Positions 18,243-26,643 are shown, numbered from the stretch's first letter. The stretch is 29,771 bases of DNA from Hypsibius dujardini (GCA_001579985.1 LRSR01000005.1:1-29771); one strand, 5' to 3'. Program-made: numbers and translations. The notes: a model not told the origin generated them from the letters alone.

Positions 18243-18955
18243 CAGTCAGCCCCAAGAAAAACTCCGGTCACGTGACTCTTGCTGAAAACTCCGCCCTAAA
18301 TTGCACCGTTTCTGTGCGACCAATCAGAACATGCAGTGTACACGTGATACACAATTATGTGCTATATTTCGAATCAAACGCGAGCCAGCAAGTAATAAAA
18401 AGGTAAAATATCAGCAATGAAAATGTGAATAATTCAAACCAAGAGAAAAAAAGCAACTTCGGAATCGGGAAGTTTAAACATCACAGACATTTTGAAAACA
18501 GAGTTAATGACTAGAGTTTAAAACGTTAAACCTCAATACCCGGATCGAATCCAGAATTCTGCAGTGTGAACTGCCATTGCTACTTGCAGGAGGAATTCGC
18601 CTTCCTTTGACCATATTTAAATCAAATTTACTAAATCAGCCAATCAAGAGCAATAACAGCAACAGAAAACAGCAGTCATAAAAAGCTGCAAAAACAGCTG
18701 ATAAAAACTCGAATTCAGTTCCTTTGGGCAGTTTCCCTGCGATCAAGTCATCAGTTGTTGCAGTCCTATACACAGGTAAACTGCTATTTGTTTTTCGAGA
18801 TCGCGAGATGAGCCAATTTTTGGTGGGCAACTCGGTTCAATTACCTGCATCTCTCAATATCGAAGACATTCTATTGGCATACTTGTCGCACCACATCGCT
18901 CTCTATGCGCAAAAAGTCTTTGTTGTGCAAGCGGAGTTTTTCTTAGGGCTGACTG
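18243..18955. mobile_element. 713-bp TA-flanked DNA element with inverted ends
   Basis: Left end CAGTCAGCCCCAAGAAAAAC (from 18243) and right end inverted ...GTTTTTCTTAGGGCTGACTG type (to 18955) differ by single bases, and TA lies outside each (18241-18242, 18956-18957). No transposase domain is seen. A cytochrome P450-like peptide is readable inside on the minus strand at 18705-18779, so the element may have captured a host exon fragment. Confidence 0.65.
18705..18779 (-). pseudogene. Possible cytochrome P450 exon fragment (weak)
   Basis: The minus strand reads LPVYRTATTDDLIAGKLPKG followed by TEFEF. This resembles the segment after helix K' of P450s (P-V-x-R...D..I.G..IPKGT). Only about 25 residues fit. 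No ExxR or haem-cysteine segment is found nearby, and the reading frame continues into non-P450 sequence. It could be chance. Confidence 0.25.
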
Positions 18956-19034
18956 TAGTTCGCCCTAGAGTGATGATAGAAAGATAACGACTGCCACAGC
19001 CGCCGTACCGCATAGTTTTACTGAGCAGATCATA

Positions 19035-19335
19035 CACACGTGGCCACAATTTTGGGTGGCAGACTTAAAACCAAAAAGGGTGGTCCGAGTTCGAGCCGAA
19101 TTAAGTCACCGCACGCACGCGCCCTTGACCACAGCTGACCATGCAGCCTTTACTCGATTGATCGATTGATTGAACATGTTTATTTTGGCGAAATTTAAAG
19201 CAGCTTGCTCAATCTAATTTTTCCGCTGGGTCAACGATTCAGGAGAAAGCAGTGGCAAGTTCTAGCCAAGACTGGCTCAAACTCAGACCACCCTGATGGC
19301 TCCAACTCTGCCACCCAAGATTGTGGCCATGTGTG
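19035..19335. mobile_element. TA-flanked MITE, CACACGTGGCCAC family
   Basis: It starts CACACGTGGCCACAATTTTG and ends inverted ...CAAGATTGTGGCCATGTGTG. TA flanks both sides (19033-19034, 19336-19337). The outer parts equal the 2629-3164 copy (AGGGTGGTCCGAGTTCGAGC; TCTAGCCAAGACTGGCTC; CTGATGGCTCCAACTCTGCC). About 150 bases in the middle (19110-19258) are different, and there is no tandem expansion. Confidence 0.8.
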
Positions 19336-19399
19336 TAGTCAGTGTGGTGTTGTTAAAATATATTGGTAAATGGCTCAAAAAGCGGATTTTGGTTTCGAC

Positions 19400-19963
19400 C
19401 AGAGCTGTGCCGCTAAAGGCTCCAGACGCCCGCTACGCTAACGCTAAATAATCGAAAAATCCGCACCGCTAAACCCGCTAATGGTAAATGTTATTAGTCT
19501 ATAAATCCATTTCAGATGCCTTTCGCTTAACGCGGCCCTGGTAATCTAGCAGATCACTATTGATGTTCCCGAAAAACAGATTTTCATTTCTCATAACATT
19601 GAGCAGGCTCCCTGTAAATACCGATGCGCGCGCCAACGTTAAACACCCGAGGTAGCGCTTTGAAAAGTCAAGCTAATTTTACATTTACAAAAAACACTTT
19701 TTCCAGTTGGATGTGTCACATGTGCGAGCTATTGCGAAGATGAGCAGTCTCACATGTGACGCGTACTGTTATTTGAATTATTACCTCTTAACGCAACCAG
19801 ACCGCTAAATCCGCACCGCTAATTTCAATGCCGCTACGTCCGCTAATTGGAATCACCGCTACGCTGACGAACTTGACCGCTAACGCTAATCCCGCTAAGC
19901 GTAGCGGGTTTAGCGGGTTTAGCGGCCGCTAAAGTCCTCCGCTAAATTAGCGGCACAGCTCTG
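19400..19963. mobile_element. hAT-type MITE with 8-bp target duplication
   Basis: The 564-bp element starts CAGAGCTGTGCCGCTAAAG and ends inverted ...CTAAATTAGCGGCACAGCTCTG. The flanks are GTTTCGAC (19392-19399) and GTTTTGAC (19964-19971), an 8-bp duplication with one mismatch. The 8-bp length and CAGAG...CTCTG ends are typical of hAT transposons. Both subterminal regions are dense in CCGCTAA and CCGCTACG motifs, which in hAT elements are usually transposase-binding repeats. It has no coding capacity. Confidence 0.85.
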
Positions 19964-19984
19964 GTTTTGACGTTGAGTCCTGTC

Positions 19985-20258
19985 CGTCAGACATTGGGTC
20001 CTTCTGGCAATGTGTCTGTCAGACATTGGGTCCTTCTGGCAATGTGTCTGTCAGACATTGTGTCCTTCTGACAATGTGTCTGTCAGACATTGGGTCCTTC
20101 TGACAATGTGTCCGTCAGACATTGGGTCCTTCTGGCAATGTGTCTGTCAGACATTGGGTCCTTCTGGCAATGTGTCTGTCAGACATTGGGTCCTTCTGGC
20201 AATGTGTCCGTCAGACATTGGGTCCTTCTGGCAATGTGTCTGTCAGACATTGGGTCCC
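19985..20258 (+). repeat. 32-bp tandem repeat, ~8.5 copies
   Basis: The unit contains GTCAGACATTGGGTCCTTCT followed by GGCAATGTGTCT, repeated head to tail with one or two substitutions per copy (GGC/GAC, TCT/TCC, GGG/GTG). Because 32 is not divisible by 3, a repeated peptide with 32-residue period appears in all frames; these are artefacts of the array. Confidence 0.95.
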
Positions 20259-20569
20259 ATCCGGCGTACAGTTGTGTCTTCCCAGACATTATATCCTTTA
20301 ACGGACTTATTTGCGCCCATGGTAAAATTAAACATGAAAAATATTGCTGCAAATAAAAATGAGCTCCACCTCGAAGGGGTATCGCAAAAGAATGATCGAG
20401 CAGTAACTGTCCAAACCTACTCGAGCGAATAGTACTCATGATTCCGTCATACAAAGAGTTAAAAGAAGAACGGAAACCAATCGGGACAGCTCAAACGTTT
20501 ATTTCAATGTTTCAGCGAAACACTCCAAGACCGGATCAGAGCGAATTGGTCTGATGCCAGTATATCCAC

Positions 20570-20935
20570 AACCCGACTGTCTGGAGACAGATTCTTCACC
20601 AGGCCACAATGTCTGTAGAGACAGAATGTATGGGGACAGTTTCCACCTGGACAGAATGCCTGGAACAGTCTATCCACCTGGTCACATTGTCTATGAGGAC
20701 AGAATGTCCACGGGCAAAATCGTCAACCTGTCAAGTAGTTCGCCCAACCCTCGGGCAGAACATCAACCTTTCCGACTGACCGTCAACCTGCCCGGCAGAC
20801 CTTCCCGGCAGACTGTCAACCTTCCCGGCTGACCGTCAACCTTTCCGACTGACCGTCAACCTTCCCGCCTGAGCGTCAACCTTTCGGACAGACCGTCAAT
20901 CTTTCTGACTGACCGTCACCCTTCCCTTGAACTTT
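20570..20935 (+). repeat. Degenerate short-repeat tract (GACAGAATGTC..., then GACCGTCAACCTTYCC)
   Basis: From about 20580 to 20720 words such as GGAGACAG, GACAGAATGT and CACCTGG recur loosely. From about 20725 to 20935 an ~18-20-base word, CTGACCGTCAACCTTTCCGA and variants, repeats roughly ten times. Both look like decayed tandem arrays. No gene is seen. Confidence 0.7.
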
Positions 20936-20974
20936 ACGGACTGACCGTCCGTCTTCCGGCCTGGTCGTCCGCAA

Positions 20975-21125
20975 TCAGAAATGACCATCGTTGGCGCTCC
21001 GTTTGACAGCGCCAAACACCGGGATTCGGGTCGTAAATCGGATCACAGAGCGAATCCAGCACGCTGCGATCGGAACAGGCACTTTCGACTGCACAAGGTC
21101 CGTCGGTTGGTAGGCTGGACGCCAT
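20975..21125 (-). pseudogene. Broken second copy of the GFRP gene
   Basis: On the minus strand GPCAVESACSDRSVLDSLCD and PIYD align with GPCTVETTCSDASVLDSLRD and RVYD of the 17272-17577 gene. The match then continues, after a net loss of ~8 bases and a change of frame, as FGAVKRSANDGHF against IGAVKWSATKYV. The first ~13 codons (MPYVLV...) and the second half after the AVK block are missing. Several changes alter amino acids. It is probably a decayed tandem duplicate, 3.5 kb from the intact gene and in the same orientation. Confidence 0.8.
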
Positions 21126-21332
21126 GTGGTGGACGACAAAAGGCAGGACAGTTTATAATGAAGCGAAACAGTCAAACCTGCTGCCCGAAAAAAATGACCC
21201 CTCGAATGAAGACAATGAAACCTTCCAGACAAGGTGGAGGCATAATCACAATCCGACATCGAGCCGAATACTAATTAAAAGATAAGTCACCAGATGAAGT
21301 CACGCAAGATCTTCCTGTGTGAGGATGATTGG

Positions 21333-23527
21333 TCACAAATTGGGTAGGCACTTCCGGATGAAGTCTCGTACGTCGATCATTTCCTAATAAAGACAAGCAG
21401 TGTGTCATAGCCTCACAGGAGAAGAGCTCACGGAAGCACAAAAGCTCCCAATCAAGGCTGACCTCTTCGCTGGAACTGTGGCCCACACCGCGATAGATCT
21501 TGGACGTGATATTCGGGGCGAATTCGGCCATCCTTGTTCTGGAGCGCAAGCCGACCTGCGGCGTCACAACTGTGTCGCTGTCGCCGTGGCACACGAGAAT
21601 TGGGATATTTTTGTTGACGGATAACGCCTAGAGCGGCAAGGGATAAAACAAGTCAACAGACAGACAGACAGACACACGGACAGACAGGCACACAGACAGA
21701 CACACAGACAGACACACAGACAGGTAGACAGGCAGACAGACAGACACGACAGACAGACAGACAGACAGACAGACAGAGAGGCAGGCAGGCAGACAGGCAG
21801 GCAGGCAGGCAGACAGACAGGCAGACAGACAGGCAGACCTTGGGGAAATCACTCGCAATTGGGAGCCACGAACTGAGACTCATAGCTCCGGCAAGTTGTT
21901 TGTCGAGCGTAAGCGCAGAGTAGAGGGCCAGCGCTCCTCCTTGACTGAATCCGCCGACGACGATCCGGTCGCTCTTGATGCCTGCACTTTCCTCTTGGGC
22001 AATTAACTCCGACACTGTTGGATGGAGAAACAGATCGCCGAGTCACACCATCAAAACCGATCCCGTGCAATAAAGTCGACACGCGAGGACGATCTGTAGT
22101 AAAAGCTCATCGCGTTCTACTGCTTGTACTCACCGATTTCCTTAGCGGCTCTTTTGATGCCTTCCTGATCTTCCCGGCCACCAATCTGCAGACCATACAG
22201 GTCGAACCTGCAGAGCAAGAAGCACAAGTCGGCTCAACAAGTGGACACATTGTGAGGCAAAGTTCGTTTTTATCATATCGATGCATATTAATTAAGATTT
22301 ATTTATTAAATTAAATTATTCTTTATAGTTATGTCTGAATCAGTCATAATAAATCAAATAAAATTCAACACGTCAGCGCCTCACTCACCACGACGGCATC
22401 CGCATTCCTCCATTCAGCGTAACGGGGATCGAAGCCCTGGAAATGAAACACATTCAGATTCGCCGTTGGTTGCTTGATTGATTGATTGAGATTCGCCATT
22501 GGTTGCTTGATTGATTGATTGAGATCCGTCGTTGCTTGATTGATTGATTGATTGAGATCCGTCGTTGGTTGCTTGATTGATTGACTGAGATCCGTCGTTG
22601 GTTGCTTGATTGATTGATTGAGATTCGCCATTGGTTGCTTGATTGATTGATTGATTGAGATTCGCCATTGGTTGCTTGATTGATTGATTGAGATCCGTCG
22701 TTGGTTGCTTGATTGATTGATTGAGATTCGCCATTGGTTGCTTGATTGATCGATTGAGCAAACGGCCGTGACGTACGCGGTAGGAAAAAGGTACTTCAAA
22801 TGGGGCTCACGAATCTCCTGGAACATCTGCGACCACCCTTGCCTGAAAAAAAAAACGTTTAGCCAAAAGTTCCACGACCACAATTCAATTTCCTTTCAGT
22901 TAAATGAATGAGAAAAGAAAATGAAATCCAAGTCAATCAAGACCAATCGATCCATCAATCAATCGACAGTGGCTGCACATATGCAACGATCCACCGATCG
23001 ATCAATCAACGCATCGATCACACTGCGCATTGTGCGATCGATCAATCAACGCATCGATCACACTGCGCATCGTGCAATGTGTGATCGATCAATCAACGCA
23101 TCGATCACACTGCGCATTGTGCGATCGATCAATCAACGCATCGACCACACTGCGCATTGTGCAATGTGTGATCGATCAATCAACGCATCGATCACACTGC
23201 GCATCGTGCAATGTGCTTATGCCTGTTTTACCCAGTGTCTCCGAGTCCATGCAGAAAAATGACCTAAAATAAAAATGTATAAACTGTTTCCTCTGCACGG
23301 CGGATTTATCGAGCACTTACTGTTCCGGAATGCGTCCCGGACGGTTTGACTGTATACGTGGTGGGTTTTCGTGCAGCTGCAGCTGATGCCATCTTCCTCA
23401 CTGTCTGGTTGCTGCTCCACCAGTCTGAGCGACTTGCAAAAAATGTCACCACGCAAGACGTGACAACTCCGGCCGCAATGAAACGAGTTGCAGGTGACAC
23501 AGCAGTCAGGCCAATTGCCAGAGACAT
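21333..23527 (-). CDS. Acyl-protein thioesterase, LYPLA type (alpha/beta hydrolase)
   Basis: Eight exons, read right to left: 23321-23392 (or up to 23527), 23232-23263, 22777-22842, 22389-22436, 22134-22207, 21839-22014, 21463-21627, 21333-21383 (TGA). Phases all match. From the Met at 23392 the protein is 227 aa (human LYPLA1 is 230). It hydrolyses palmitoyl thioesters on proteins, or lysophospholipids. The triad is complete: Ser121 in GGFSQGG, Asp174 in CHGDSD, His206 in GVGHSS. Also seen are the oxyanion loop VIFLHGLGDTG (25-35) and MPSWFD near 73. An in-frame upstream ATG at 23527 would add 45 residues with a hydrophobic stretch (FIAAGVVTSCVVTFFA), perhaps a membrane anchor; it lies 34 bases after an acceptor-like TTTTGCAG. 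Intron 6 starts as a CTGY microsatellite. Confidence 0.93.
21656..21838 (-). repeat. (CTGY)n microsatellite in thioesterase intron 6
   Basis: Read on the gene's strand, the repeat begins at the splice donor (AAG|GTCTGCCTGTC) and fills most of the 211-nt intron 21628-21838. Only ~28 unique bases remain before the acceptor CGCTCTAG. Confidence 0.93.
22443..22757 (-). repeat. GATT-rich minisatellite in thioesterase intron 3
   Basis: Nine or so units alternate GATTCGCCATTGGTTGCTTG and GATCCGTCGTTGGTTGCTTG, each followed by a variable GATTGATTGATTGA run (plus-strand view). It fills nearly all of the intron between exons 22777-22842 and 22389-22436. Confidence 0.93.
22937..23215 (-). repeat. CGATCAATCAACGCATCGATCACACTGCGC minisatellite in thioesterase intron 2
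   Basis: Five units contain GATCGATCAATCAACGCATC and GATCACACTGCGCATTGTGC. Two length forms differ by an extra AATGTGT and largely alternate. It lies in the intron between exons 23232-23263 and 22777-22842. Confidence 0.9.
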
Positions 23528-24153
23528 GGAGACAAATAATAAAAATAATCCGAAATGCACACTGCAAAATGGATAAAACAGTAATCAATCAATAGATCGA
23601 TCAACTGAAGGGCAACGATAACAAGTCATTTTATTACTTGAAGTGATCAATCAAGCCTTACCAACGAGCATTCAGAGTTTTCAGGTTTGAGGTAAGGGTC
23701 CTGGAATGGGCCACTTGACCTGGAATGGGCCACCCTGGAATCACAACTTCCACACAAGTTTTGGCTATCACAAGATTTTAAGCGACAAAGAATAATCAAT
23801 AATCCGGTGAAACGTGTATCAGGTATGAAAAAAAGTTCTGGGAATATGTTTAAAAAACGAAATGATTGGACAGTTGAAAAAAGCTCACTGTAGAGGACGC
23901 TGACTATGCAGGGACTTATTTGTTTTCCATTCATTTGCGACAGAGCGCCCCCTGCCGCCCGGTGGCCCATTCCAGGGTACGGAAATTCAAGTGGCCCATT
24001 CCAGTGCCCGTCTCTCATTGGGCAAATCCATCAATTGATCAGAGCGCATTTCAATCAAGCCAACCACAAGACTGCACCTGCGGACTTGTGTTTTACTTTT
24101 CTAAATTACGTAATTTATTTCCAATTTCTCTCTCTCTCTCCCTCAATTTTAGA
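23528..24153. other. Divergent intergenic region, thioesterase / NDK6-like
   Basis: The two genes are transcribed away from each other, so their promoters share this ~630-base space. About half is an inverted-repeat element (23701-24004). A CTCTCTCTCTCCCTCAATTTTAG tract ends one base before the NDK start codon. No TATA box is convincing. Confidence 0.5.
23701..24004. mobile_element. ~304-bp inverted-repeat element (CTGGAATGGGCCAC ends)
   Basis: Left CTGGAATGGGCCACTTGACC, then TGGAATGGGCCACCC, is mirrored at the right by GGTGGCCCATTCCAGG ... CAAGTGGCCCATTCCAG. Each end therefore carries the GGAATGGGCCAC word twice. No target duplication is clear. It lies in the shared promoter region of two divergent genes. 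Confidence 0.55.
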
Positions 24154-24416
24154 ATGTTCAGCCGGACGATTTTATTGTTCCGATTGCCCAAATTCATCCG
24201 TCATTTTACGGCAACTACAACCAACCCCATTCCGCCATTGGAGCTAACGATTGCTATCGTGAAGCCTCATGCAGTAGCACAGCCCTTCATTGTGAAGGTT
24301 GATTCTTGGACTGACTGGTTGATTCATTGATTTCGGCCTGATGTTATTGCCGATTCCACATGGAGACATGTTACATTGATTGATTGATTGGACAGCTTCT
24401 TGATGAGCTTGGAGTC

Positions 24417-24474
<58 letters not shown>

Positions 24475-25542
24475 TACTGATTGATTGATTGATTGATTGA
24501 TTTTTGTTTGTTTGTTCTCGTCTAGGACATCGCTGACGTGCTCATCCAGGAAGGATTCATCACGGTCAGAAGCAAACGGATACAATTAACGAAAGACGAG
24601 GCATCTGAATTCTATCGAGACCATTTCGGTAAAGAAGAAAGTGAACAATTTGATGTGAAGGATGACGTCACACCGGAAGTTGCTTCAAATTCGCCGGTCT
24701 GCGGTTTCCGATCCCGATTTACGCAAGAAATTACTAACAAAAGTTTTTGAATATTTTTTTACCAGAGTTGTGGTGAAATTTTGCTCTTCGTTTCAGGTCG
24801 ATTTTTCTACCAGCGAGCCGTGGAACTGATGTCGAGGTTACTTCCCGTTATTCTCGAATTGTTGATTAATGATAGAGTAACTTCACCTGTTGATTGATCG
24901 ATTGATTTGTTGATTAATGATGAAGCAGCTTCACCTGTTGATTGGTTGATTGATATGTTGATTAATGATGTAGTAGCTTCATCTGTTGATTGATCGATTG
25001 ATTTGTTGAATAAAGATGGAGTAGCTTCATCTGTTGATTGATTGATTGATTTGTTGATTAATGATGGAGTAGCTTCACCTGGCGATAGGTCGATTGATTT
25101 GATGGTCCCTTCGCTTGTTGGTGATCTCATAACTGATTGATCAATTGGGCCAAACCTTTATCACCTATGGTTAGGAATATTGTTCTTTTCAGTGGTCCTC
25201 TTGTCGTGAATCTCATCGCCGGTCATGATGCAATCCGTCACTGGAGAACTCTCATGGGACCCACGAAAGTTTTCAGGTATGCGATAGTGATGTCTTCCGT
25301 CCTCATACTAGAGTCCCTAAAAGCAAGCTGATTGTCTTTTGTTCGGATTTCGGTAATAAGGTCCCGATTAACACACCCTGATTCTCTCCGCGCCAAATTT
25401 GGCTTAACCGACACTCGAAACGCCGTCCACGGATCAGGTCTGTCTGTCTGTCTGTCTGCCTGTCTGCCTGTCTGCTTGTCTGTCTGTCTATCTGTCTGCC
25501 TGTCTGTCTGCCTATCTGTCTGTCTGTCTGTCTGTCTGCCTA

Positions 25543-25597
<55 letters not shown>

Positions 25598-25781
25598 TTG
25601 TGTGTCTGAGTGATGTTATTGTCGTGCAGATTCTATCGCCTCCACCGCCAGAGAGTGCAAATTCTTCTTCCCCGACTTTCAAATGGATGCCTCGTATTCC
25701 CGAATGGAACCTCTCTGCCGAATGTCTGCCAGAAATATCCCTCTCAACCATCCCATCCCGGTCGTCCCTGAGGCACATTGA
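24154..25781 (+). CDS. Nucleoside diphosphate kinase, NME6 type
   Basis: Six exons: 24154-24297, 24526-24628, 24797-24836, 25193-25276, 25361-25437, 25630-25781 (TGA), all in phase, giving 199 aa. The family transfers the gamma-phosphate between nucleoside triphosphates and diphosphates through a phosphohistidine. Visible: TIAIVKPHAV near 34-43, FYRDHFG-RFFYQRAVELMSSGP, HWRTLMGPTKVFR, FGLTDTRNAVHGSDS with catalytic His147, then REC-FFFPDF. The H-W-R-T-L-M-G-P-T and long C-terminal tail fit NME6 rather than NME1/2. The first ~28 residues are Arg-rich without acidic residues (FSRTILLFRLPKFIRHF), consistent with a mitochondrial presequence, as expected for NME6. The His motif is split by intron 5 (HGS/DS), whose donor is the start of a CTGT repeat. 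AG|A precedes the ATG, so a 5' UTR intron or trans-splicing is possible. Confidence 0.94.
24376..24505 (+). repeat. (GATT)n microsatellite in NDK6-like intron 1
   Basis: Mostly perfect TTGATTGATTGA runs, interrupted near 24395-24418, close to the acceptor TTCTCGTCTAG. Confidence 0.93.
24875..25095 (+). repeat. ~50-bp minisatellite in NDK6-like intron 3
   Basis: Units of AGCTTCACCTGTTGATTGAT, CGATTGATTTGTTGATTAAT and GATGGAGT repeat about four times. The 5' donor of this intron is the weak GTTACT. Confidence 0.9.
25438..25605 (+). repeat. (CTGT)n microsatellite starting at the NDK6-like intron 5 donor
   Basis: Exon 5 ends ...GGATCAG and the intron begins GTCTGTCTGTCTGTC, with the repeat running ~165 bases of the 192-nt intron. 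The acceptor TTGTCGTGCAG follows ~25 bases after the array. The splice position is fixed by the conserved HGSDS residues. Confidence 0.95.
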
Positions 25782-26034
25782 CTGCTGACAGACAACTCAT
25801 TGTGAAGCATGTCTGTGAACTGTGATATTGTTGTTGTGCTTTTTTTTACGAACTCGTTAGACAGATCAAAGCTTAGAGCTGCAAAAAAAACTTCTAGATG
25901 AAGGAATTGGTCGGAATTTGTTTTCGTTGTCTGGAAAGAAACTCGCCGCACCAGACAGACAAACAGACAGACAGACAGACNGACACACAGACACACAGAC
26001 ACACAGACACACAGACACACAGACACACAGACAC

Positions 26035-26069
<35 letters not shown>

Positions 26070-26643
26070 CACAGACAGACAGACAGACACACAGACACAC
26101 ATACACTAACACACAAACAATCAAACAGATAGACAGACAGACTCCCGTAGATGAATGAATTGGTCGGAATTTGTTTTCGTTGTCTGGAAAGACACTCGTC
26201 GCACCGCACAAGCACACACACACGGGACACTGCACGAAAGGCTTCGAAAAATCGAAGGAGAGAATGCAGGAACACAAACTACGGAAACGCGACGTTCTAA
26301 AAAAGACAGAGAGAAAAAATTAATGCGTCTCTGAAATTGCTTTCAAAACCGAGTAAAAGAGGCTAGCAAAGGGAAGAGGGGGAGACACAGACAGAAGACA
26401 CTCGACGACGACCGTTTCCGGTGTCTGCCTTATACATACACAGCATATTTCGTCGTAATCTCGGCGGGTGGAAGTATAAAATCGGTTTTCAGAGTAAACG
26501 AGTAAGAGTTATTAATTACGGAATGGAAGAGAAAAAAATCGAGATTCCTGATTTCTTGTCCGCGTAGTTTTTCCATGGGAAGGAATTGGAATTGGTTTAC
26601 GGGCGTGTTGTGTTTTATTCGGGATGTGTCTGAATGGTGTCTG
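25782..26643. other. Convergent intergenic region, NDK6-like / Grainyhead-like
   Basis: No exon is recognised. It holds the 3' flanks of two converging genes and a CAGA/CACA microsatellite (25955-26133, with one ambiguous base N at 25981) bracketed by a 58-bp direct repeat. The stretch 26280-26643 is plain sequence that should include the 3' UTR of the minus-strand gene. Confidence 0.55.
25895..26205 (+). repeat. 58-bp direct repeat bracketing a (CAGA/CACA)n microsatellite
   Basis: Copy 1 (25895-25952) and copy 2 (26148-26205) share TAGATGAAKGAATTGGTCGG, AATTTGTTTTCGTTGTCTGG and AAAGAMACTCG with few differences. Between them lie CAGA and CACAGA units. Position 25981 is N, showing the assembly was uncertain in the array. 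Confidence 0.9.

Larger units (their letters stand above)
17578..21332. other. Repeat-rich intergenic region, GFRP to thioesterase
   Basis: No intact gene is recognised in 3.75 kb. In order it holds ~340 bases of plain sequence, a CCGTAATC MITE (17918-18197), a 713-bp TA-flanked element (18243-18955), a MITE (19035-19335), a hAT-type MITE (19400-19963), a 32-bp tandem array (19985-20258), degenerate short repeats (20570-20935) and a broken GFRP copy (20975-21125). Confidence 0.6.

Noticed and set aside
18206-18406. 66-codon plus-strand frame near 18206
   Set aside because: It crosses the left end of the TA-flanked element at 18243 and shows no domain.
20010-20432. 140-codon frame with Cys/Trp-rich 32-residue repeats, like a secreted repeat protein
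   Set aside because: A 32-bp nucleotide array explains the 32-residue peptide period in every frame. There is no start context, signal peptide or conservation pattern.
22937-23215. Regular repeats resembling a CRISPR array
   Set aside because: The units are directly tandem and of two similar lengths with no unique spacers, within an animal intron: a minisatellite.
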